In this document: piece by piece, positions 58,160-64,000 of the stretch
Numbering within the stretch: the first letter of the stretch is position 1
How the letters are laid out: the number at the start of each line of letters is the position of its first letter
Origin: Phoronis australis
Taxonomy: Eukaryota; Phoronida; Phoronidae
Assembly: GCA_002633005.1 (NCBI GenBank)
Contig: NMRA01000641.1
Coordinates: forward strand, 143,671-207,670
Direction: 5' to 3'
DNA length: 64,000 nt
The notes under the pieces: generated by a model
What the model was told of the DNA's origin: nothing
Seen by the model: only the letters and a program-made list of their open reading frames with translations
Database searches by the model: none
Program-made: the position numbers and the translations under genes

Positions 58160-59190
58160 GCTATGCTTATTTATTTATTCATTATTGTGATATTTAAAAT
58201 GAGGGTGGCCTCTTCAGTGATAGCACTGCTTTCCAAGAGGGCCCTCAACAAGAAAAACAGTAATATAATACAATGAAGTAATAAAACAACAATGAAATAC
58301 ACTTTACAAAGATACAATTAAAACAGGTTGAGAATTAAGACATTAACTAAATGACGAATAATGGTAAAAAAGCTAACTAAAACAGATTAAAAAAATTAAG
58401 AGATGACTCTAGACAGTGAGAGTATTTACGACAATGAAAAAAATGACATGAATAAGACAGGCAGGGTATAAAGGTTAGGTAAATTACAGCCACTTTTTAA
58501 TATTTACTTTAAAGGTAGTGATTGAATTGGACCGTTTAATTTCTGGGCTAAAAGAATTCCATATTATAGCAGCTGCATAGATAAAAGATCTCTTGCCCGC
58601 CTCGGTTTTAATTTTTTTTAGAAGAAACATTGCCAGCAACAGAAGAACGTGTAGAATAAAGAGCCTGACTGCTATTGAATTTACTGCTGAGATATGCAGG
58701 AGCCAAGCCATTGATACATCTGTATATGCAACAGGGAGAGAGATATTTATTTCTTTGTCTTACTTTCATAAATCCCAGCTTGGAATAGAAGTCGTCAACC
58801 CTAGTGTCCCTAATTCTAGTACCCAGGATAGCCCTGGCGGCTCTATTTTGGATTACTTGGACTTTGCTGACAAGTGTGTCACTAGTGTGCCCCCAAACCG
58901 GCAAAACAATAATCAATATGAGGCTGAATAATAGAATGGTAAAGGGTCTTAAGAGTACTGACATTAAGAAATTTGCCTAGACGTTTAAGTACACCGATTT
59001 TCTTTGATAATTTCTTTGTGATATGATCTATGTGCATATTAAATTTAAGATTGGGATCTAAAATAAGGCCCAAGTACTCTAAACTTGTCAACATTCTCGA
59101 TGGGAGAACTGTTGATAGAAAGGGATAGTTTTTGTTGTTTTAATTTCTGGTGGGTTCCAAACAGATGTTAATATTCTTGATCGACAAATC
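58160..59190 (-). pseudogene. CR1/L2-like LINE, truncated 3' part of ORF2 and 3' UTR
   Basis: On the minus strand: KQQKLSLSINSSPIENVDKF, then LGLILDPNLKFNMHIDHI, TLYHSIIQPHIDYC, VQVIQNRAARAILGTRIRD, and IWNSFSPEIKRSNSITTFK. These are the thumb and C-terminal segments after the reverse transcriptase of jockey/CR1/L2-type elements. At least two frameshifts (near 58900 and 58610) break it. The 3' UTR (58160-58483) includes the word ggccctcttggaaagcagtg that also stands alone at 11166. The 5' part is missing. Confidence 0.8.
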
Positions 59191-59429
59191 AAACCAGATG
59201 TGACTAATTGCACATGGCAGAAAAATGGGATGAGCCTACACTGTCACTTATATCTTCAGCTTTTCAAAAATACGATCAGATGACCTGGTTCGTGTAGAAA
59301 GCATTTTTATCAACAATTTATAAGAAGACAGGTAATCCCGCATTCATCATATACCTAATCCGTAATACGATTGCCGCAATAGCGGAGTTGCAACGCCGCC
59401 ATATTGGAAATGGGTCAGAATGTTGCAAT

Positions 59430-59500
59430 GTGGTTAAGTCGGTAGACAAGCCACATCGGCAAGCGTGGGGGCGAACCGGCCACAGGGAGGTTTATACGTG
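59430..59500 (+). ncRNA. Weak tRNA-like module
   Basis: tgtggttaagtcggtagaca resembles an A box and ggggcgaaccggcc a poor B box. No closing stem. Possibly a decayed SINE head. Confidence 0.25.
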
Positions 59501-59883
59501 TTGTGTGCCTGGCTGCTATAATACCAGTTAGCGAGATAAAGAATTTAGTTACTACCTGTTTCCCAAGGATCAAGAACTGAGTAAAAATGGGTCAGAAACA
59601 TTGGTAGAGCTGGTAGCAAAGGCCGATTTAGCGCTCATTTTGAGGGCTTCAAGAAAACGAATCTTGGAAACTGCCCAACAATATTTCCCTTGAAATGAAC
59701 AGTAACAAATACTCCACGAGGGAGGGTAGTGAAAAAAAACTTGTTTCCGCTTGACCAGAACCAAGCCAACCTGAGCAATTTTGAGGATAATGCCTCTGCA
59801 CAATCCCTGTTCTGTCGAGTCACTTAACGCACGCACACTATGCGTTAACGTGCTAAGACAAAGTCCAGAATAATATTATTTAC

Positions 59884-60050
59884 TTTCTACAAAATTGTGG
59901 TGCATTGCAATCAAAATTCGTTGTTAATTTATGATCATTTTTCAGAAAATTGTGCTGAAATCCCAGGGCGAAATTTCGCCGACAGATGCGTTGCTGCCGG
60001 TCTCGCAATCGTCGATAGGGCAACTTGAATTCTTGAATAAGGATACAGTT
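59884..60050 (+). repeat. Dispersed repeat, copy 2 (pair with 4823-4990)
   Basis: Same order of words as at 4823-4990: tttctacaaaattg, gtgctg.aatccc.gggcgaa, gatgcgttgctgcc, tcgatagggcaa.tt, cttgaataa.gatacag. Confidence 0.6.
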
Positions 60051-60715
60051 TCGACTCAATAAATTACCTGAAATCCTCCTTAAGTTTTCCAAATAGCGCC
60101 TCTAAGATTTTTAAGTTCTTGTGGAGTCTGGATTAACTGCAGATTAAGCTATTAGGCCTAAGTCCAAATCTGCGCTAGATTGTAGCCCGCAACACAAGCT
60201 AGAGGATCATACATGTTGTTGTCACGTGACGTTTGTTTTGAAGTTTGTATGCGTGTGTTTGAGAGTAAGCATGCGTGTGCTTGTCATCAGAGTTCATTTG
60301 CCAGAGTAAATGCGACGTAATGATCTAGGTGTGGATTGCAACCAAGGAAATTATCTCAAGCAGTCAAGCAGGGCGTGTTTTAATATTTAGCACTTGCTGG
60401 CCTCATCTGCTAACAAACGTTCGAGCATTGTTTCGTTAAGACCGATATGTCACTCATTGAGTCGCCGGGTGAGATGCGTGACCGTAGTGTTACAGCTATT
60501 TTCCGGAAGATTCGGGGTGTAAGGATGCAAATGTGTTCACTATCAGTGGGTCATTTTGACTTTAAAAACACCAATTATGATTAGTTAAATAATTTCTCTG
60601 AAACATAATGCAAAAGTTTTTACGGTATTAGAAACTTTCGGAAATTAGTGCCAATATTTATTTCTTGCCGATGCTATGTTACCCGTTTCATGAATAGATA
60701 GCTACCGACTAAAAT
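60051..60715. other. Non-coding stretch; no gene seen
   Basis: No exon, RNA gene or element recognised. Confidence 0.3.
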
Positions 60716-61245
60716 GTCTTCGATGACAGCCAGTACATTATGCAGCGCGCGCATCTTGGCCGCGTGCTAACATTAGTCGAGTTTTTTTTACTAGTATTCG
60801 ATTCACAGCAAAGAAAGAACATGGCGGACTGTGAACGATTTTTAGCCTTGTCATGCAAGTGGCGTGACAGCAAATATTTTGTTTCTGCAGTAATGCTTAA
60901 TAGCCGCGTGCTTGAAGCACATACAATGCACACACACCTGGCCGATTTAACCGGTGTATTATTCATACTGTTTGTGAATACAGCAGGACAGCAACTTTAA
61001 AAAGTCAGCTACAGTAGAAAAATGCACTCCGAAAAGGCACAACCACAACTTTCCGATACAACAGACCACAAACTATATCCGCATTTCCACTTCCTCCATC
61101 AGTCATGCCAGTTTGTTTAAGTAAAGCGCCAGCTGTTGAGAATTCGACCACCCAATCAGAAACGCTGGTGTAAAAAATCCGAGGAAAATGAATGATACCT
61201 GCGTGTTACCTATCCCCTAGCGGACAGGCAGGGAACCAGCGAGTA
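60716..61245. mobile_element. Element with ccagcgag ends, copy 2 (inverted to 44148-44740)
   Basis: Right terminus gcagggaaccagcgag matches the terminus of copy 1. The interior matches in reverse complement (gcctgtcatgcaagtg-type word, accggtgtattattcatac). Confidence 0.68.
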
Positions 61246-61843
61246 GGAATAGTTAATTAGTTGAAATGTGTGCTCTACTAAGTTCATCTACCTAACTTCG
61301 TCTACCCGTTATTTAATTAGTGAATTACCGCAGGTGGGGCAGCGACTAGTGGAAATAGTTGAATTACGGTTGAAATGCGTATTGGTGTCTTTCAAGTTGT
61401 GAGCCTGTTGCTGACGTCATGTTTGTTATCAGCCTGCCCCCGTAGGTGTCGCAGCAATTAGTGGGAATAGTTGAATTAGTTGAAATGCGCATTTGGTGTC
61501 TCCAAATTTGTGAGCCTTTTGCTGACGTCATGTACGTTATCTACTTGTTATTTAAGTCAGTGACCTTTGAGCACAGTGTCAGCATAACAAAGACGTGATT
61601 CATTGACCTTCCTGGCAGTCCGGTAGTAGGCCCATAGTTTTTCTGGCACTTAAATCAACCAACTGAATACATGCCTAATGCAATGTCATGTAAAGGTATT
61701 TACTAACTGAATCATGAGATGATTTATCAACGTTATCTGCCTAATTTTATATGCCCGTTATTTAACGAATTCCTGCAGGTGGCGCAGCGATTAGAGTGAA
61801 TAGTTGAATTACTTGAAAGTGTGTTCTGTGTATCTTAAGTTGC

Positions 61844-62846
61844 AGTGGCGGATCTAGGATATCACAAGGGGGGACCAACAGTTTGTCCGGCTGTAAGCAT
61901 TTGCGCAAACCGAACCACGATTGTAGATGCGCATAGCACCGAATGGGGGGGGGGGGTTTGCCCCCTCCCGCTCAGGAAATTTTTTTGTTTTTACCTCTAA
62001 AAATCAAGCATTTTCCTTGATTCCTGAAGTATTATCCAAGAAAAAAAGGAAAAAAAAAACACGGAGAACGTGTCAAACAGGAAAAACTGAACACACCAAA
62101 GACACGAACTCACGACCTAGCGCATAGAGAACACGTGCGTTACCACTACACCACCACGATTTAACTACTAATCTAGTAATAAAAGACCTACTTGTTTATG
62201 GTCCACAGCGTTTGCGCGCGAAACCTACTTCTTTTCTTAATGCTATACCTTTTATATTTTGTGCCATCAATTCTTAACAAATTTGTCGTATTTAAAATAG
62301 TCTTCAAATGCCCAAAAGACCAAATCCGTTTTTCGTGTTGGCAATAATGACGGGATTGCTTTGGAAATCGTCTTAAGATAAGGTTTGACAAAGAGAGTAT
62401 TGCGAGTTTCTGAGTGATTCACAAAGGCTTCGATGAAAATTCACATCTCACCAGCAGCTTCTGTTTTTTCATCGTCACTCAGGTTCCATTCTCTTTAAAA
62501 AATGAAGTAAATTTTCTTCATTGCACTGAGTGGAGCAGAAAACGAGTCGTAGTGCGCAGCGCCACTGCCGGTCGCCTGGGATGTCGCGAGAGAGCCTATA
62601 CTTAGCCATAGTTCCGTTACGAATGCGCCGTGTTCCAAATTTGACACTTGAAATTGGGTTTGAGCCCCCCCCCCAACACTTAAACTGCACACATTTAAAT
62701 CTTTTTTCATCCGTATAATTGTAATTACCGGGGTTAATTAATAAACTCACCATTTCCCTACGCTCTTACTGTTTTATTTTTTTTTGCGGCAGCCAAGGGG
62801 GGGGAGGGGCCGGGCCCCCTGGGCCCCCCCTCCTAAATCCGCCTAT
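61844..62846. mobile_element. 1-kb MITE, CAGTGGCGGAT ends, TSD agttg
   Basis: Left end CAGTGGCGGATCTAGGAT, right end AAATCCGCCTATG. agttg occurs on both sides (61839-61843, 62847-62851). It lies inside a tandem-repeat unit whose uninterrupted sisters read aagttgtgagcc, which proves the 5-bp duplication. It carries a tRNA-like module but no transposase. Confidence 0.82.
62090..62162 (-). ncRNA. tRNA-like module inside the 1-kb MITE
   Basis: On the minus strand ggtggtgtagtggtaacgca (A box region) and gagttcgtgtc (B-box-like). The stem is not complete. Probably a SINE head captured by the element. Confidence 0.4.
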
Positions 62847-62990
62847 GAGTTGTGAGCCCGTTGTTGACGCCATGTACCTGATCCACAACCCGAAGATGGC
62901 GCATCAATTAATGGGAATAGCTGAATTAGTTGAAATGCGTATTTGATGACTCTCAAGTTATGAGCCCATTGCTGCCCCCCAAACCGGAAT

Positions 62991-64000
62991 ATGTTGCCTT
63001 TCGATGCCTCGACCAAGTTGACCGATAGTGGTATCTGAAATTTGGGACCACAAAGGACAGACATTAGAGAAGACAATTAGTTTGCCCTCCCNGCCATACT
63101 TTTCACTTTCTTACGGGCCTACTATTGGACTTTAAGAGGAAATGTCGATAATTCTGTCCTTACAAAATCATCAGGAATGTTGTAATTCGTGTAATTCCTT
63201 ATAACTAGTGGTCTCCAAAGTTGCCAAGCGCCCATCATTTGGTTTTCATACTGCTGTGTATACCACAGCGGTAACCTTTGGGAGAGCGGAATTTAGGGTG
63301 ACGAAAGAGGTAATTGTCCCGGTTTTCTTAACATAAACGGTTACGTCGTTTAAAAAGTGAGACGAATGACAATTGATTCGATCGGCGACACTAGTCGATA
63401 GCGGTCCCTTAAGATCAATGATTATAAACAAAAAATAGGAAAGTGGTTATGGGTACCGTCATTGGCGCACCAAAAATATCAATCGTAGCAAAATGATGCT
63501 TCGCAACTCTTTTACACCCTATAAATTTTGGAGTCAGTTCGAGCGCCTTGCATTATCTGCTTAATCGATTTAACCGACTTGCTTGGCTTGGGAGAAACCT
63601 TCTGTCTCCATCCACATGATACATTTATTGGCACAATGAGGATGTTGAAGCAGTCTCCCATAGGAGGCACTAATGTACAATGAAACTAAATCAGTTTATT
63701 GTAATCATCAAAACATGGTTCAACATTGCATTGAAAACTAAAGAATGTTCCTGATCTAAAACCAAGAGGCGATCATGATTAGGTATAAAACGATTCTATG
63801 GTGAGTCACAACGAAAATACATATTGACTTCAATAGTATTAAAATTGTCTTATTTTGATCACTGAATAAATAGCTTTTTACAAATTGTTCGTCCTTGTTT
63901 CTGAATTTTTGTCAGTTTCATCATTCGACAGTTTTATTTTTTGCGTTGGCCGGCAAATTTCTGTATGTTCCTTTAAATCTTTCATCTCCGAGTTAGCCTG
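62991..64000. other. Right end of window; no gene seen
   Basis: An N lies at 63092. No exon or element recognised. Confidence 0.3.

Larger units (their letters stand above)
61246..62990 (+). repeat. About 110-150-bp tandem repeat, four to five copies, interrupted
   Basis: Each unit holds 'gtgg.gcagc.attagtgg', 'aatagttgaattagttgaaa', 'tgtct.tcaagttgtgagcc' and 'gttgctgacgtcatgt'. Copies lie at about 61325-61420, 61450-61545, 61780-61843 plus 62847-62875, and 62895-62975. The fourth is split by the MITE at 61844-62846. Confidence 0.75.

Overview
This is animal (metazoan) nuclear DNA: AT-rich, intron-containing genes widely separated and packed with mobile elements. The mix of elements (Ngaro-type tyrosine-recombinase retrotransposon, Penelope-like element, CR1/L2-like and L1/Tx1-like LINEs, a P2X7-like relic, many foldback and MITE-type DNA elements) fits a marine invertebrate such as a hemichordate, amphioxus, echinoderm or cnidarian; the sequence alone does not let me name the species. 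Single N characters at 10044, 16922 and 63092 look like unresolved assembly positions.

Three cellular genes can be supported. (1) The 5' end of ribosomal protein S3A (minus strand, exons 2799-2902 and 5672-5733); the rest of the gene lies off the left edge. (2) An F-box protein of FBXO33/FBXO39 type, coded in one long exon (plus strand, 11987-13432) that begins directly at a splice acceptor. (3) A complete secreted zinc carboxypeptidase (peptidase family M14, A-type), 479 residues, spread over ten exons on the minus strand from 42546 down to 22677. Every splice junction and phase joins correctly and every catalytic residue is present. Its introns make up 18.4 kb and hold most of the repeats.

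Layout: 1-5.8 kb RPS3A start with a hAT-like element in intron 1; 6.4-10.6 kb two circularly permuted copies of a repeat; 12-15.7 kb F-box gene and presumed 3' UTR; 16.2-22.4 kb repeats, including a 436-bp duplication next to an N, a CpG-rich palindromic block, and a Penelope-like relic followed by a hammerhead-ribozyme-like core; 22.7-42.5 kb carboxypeptidase gene with, in its introns, a LINE relic, a P2X7-like relic, a GT/CA palindrome, a 58-bp perfect foldback inside a MITE, a solo Ngaro terminal repeat, and a 39-copy 28-bp minisatellite; 43-48.3 kb nested repeats; 48.4-52.9 kb a Ngaro retrotransposon (gag, RT/RNase H, tyrosine recombinase, split direct repeats) flanked by inverted copies of another repeat; 53-64 kb foldback hairpins, an 818-bp transposon inside one of them, a PLE relic, a CR1/L2-like LINE 3' end, and a 1-kb MITE inserted into a tandem repeat.

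The three genes have no evident functional link. No operons, CRISPR arrays or bacterial features were seen. Most short reading frames are chance openings in repeats and are left out.
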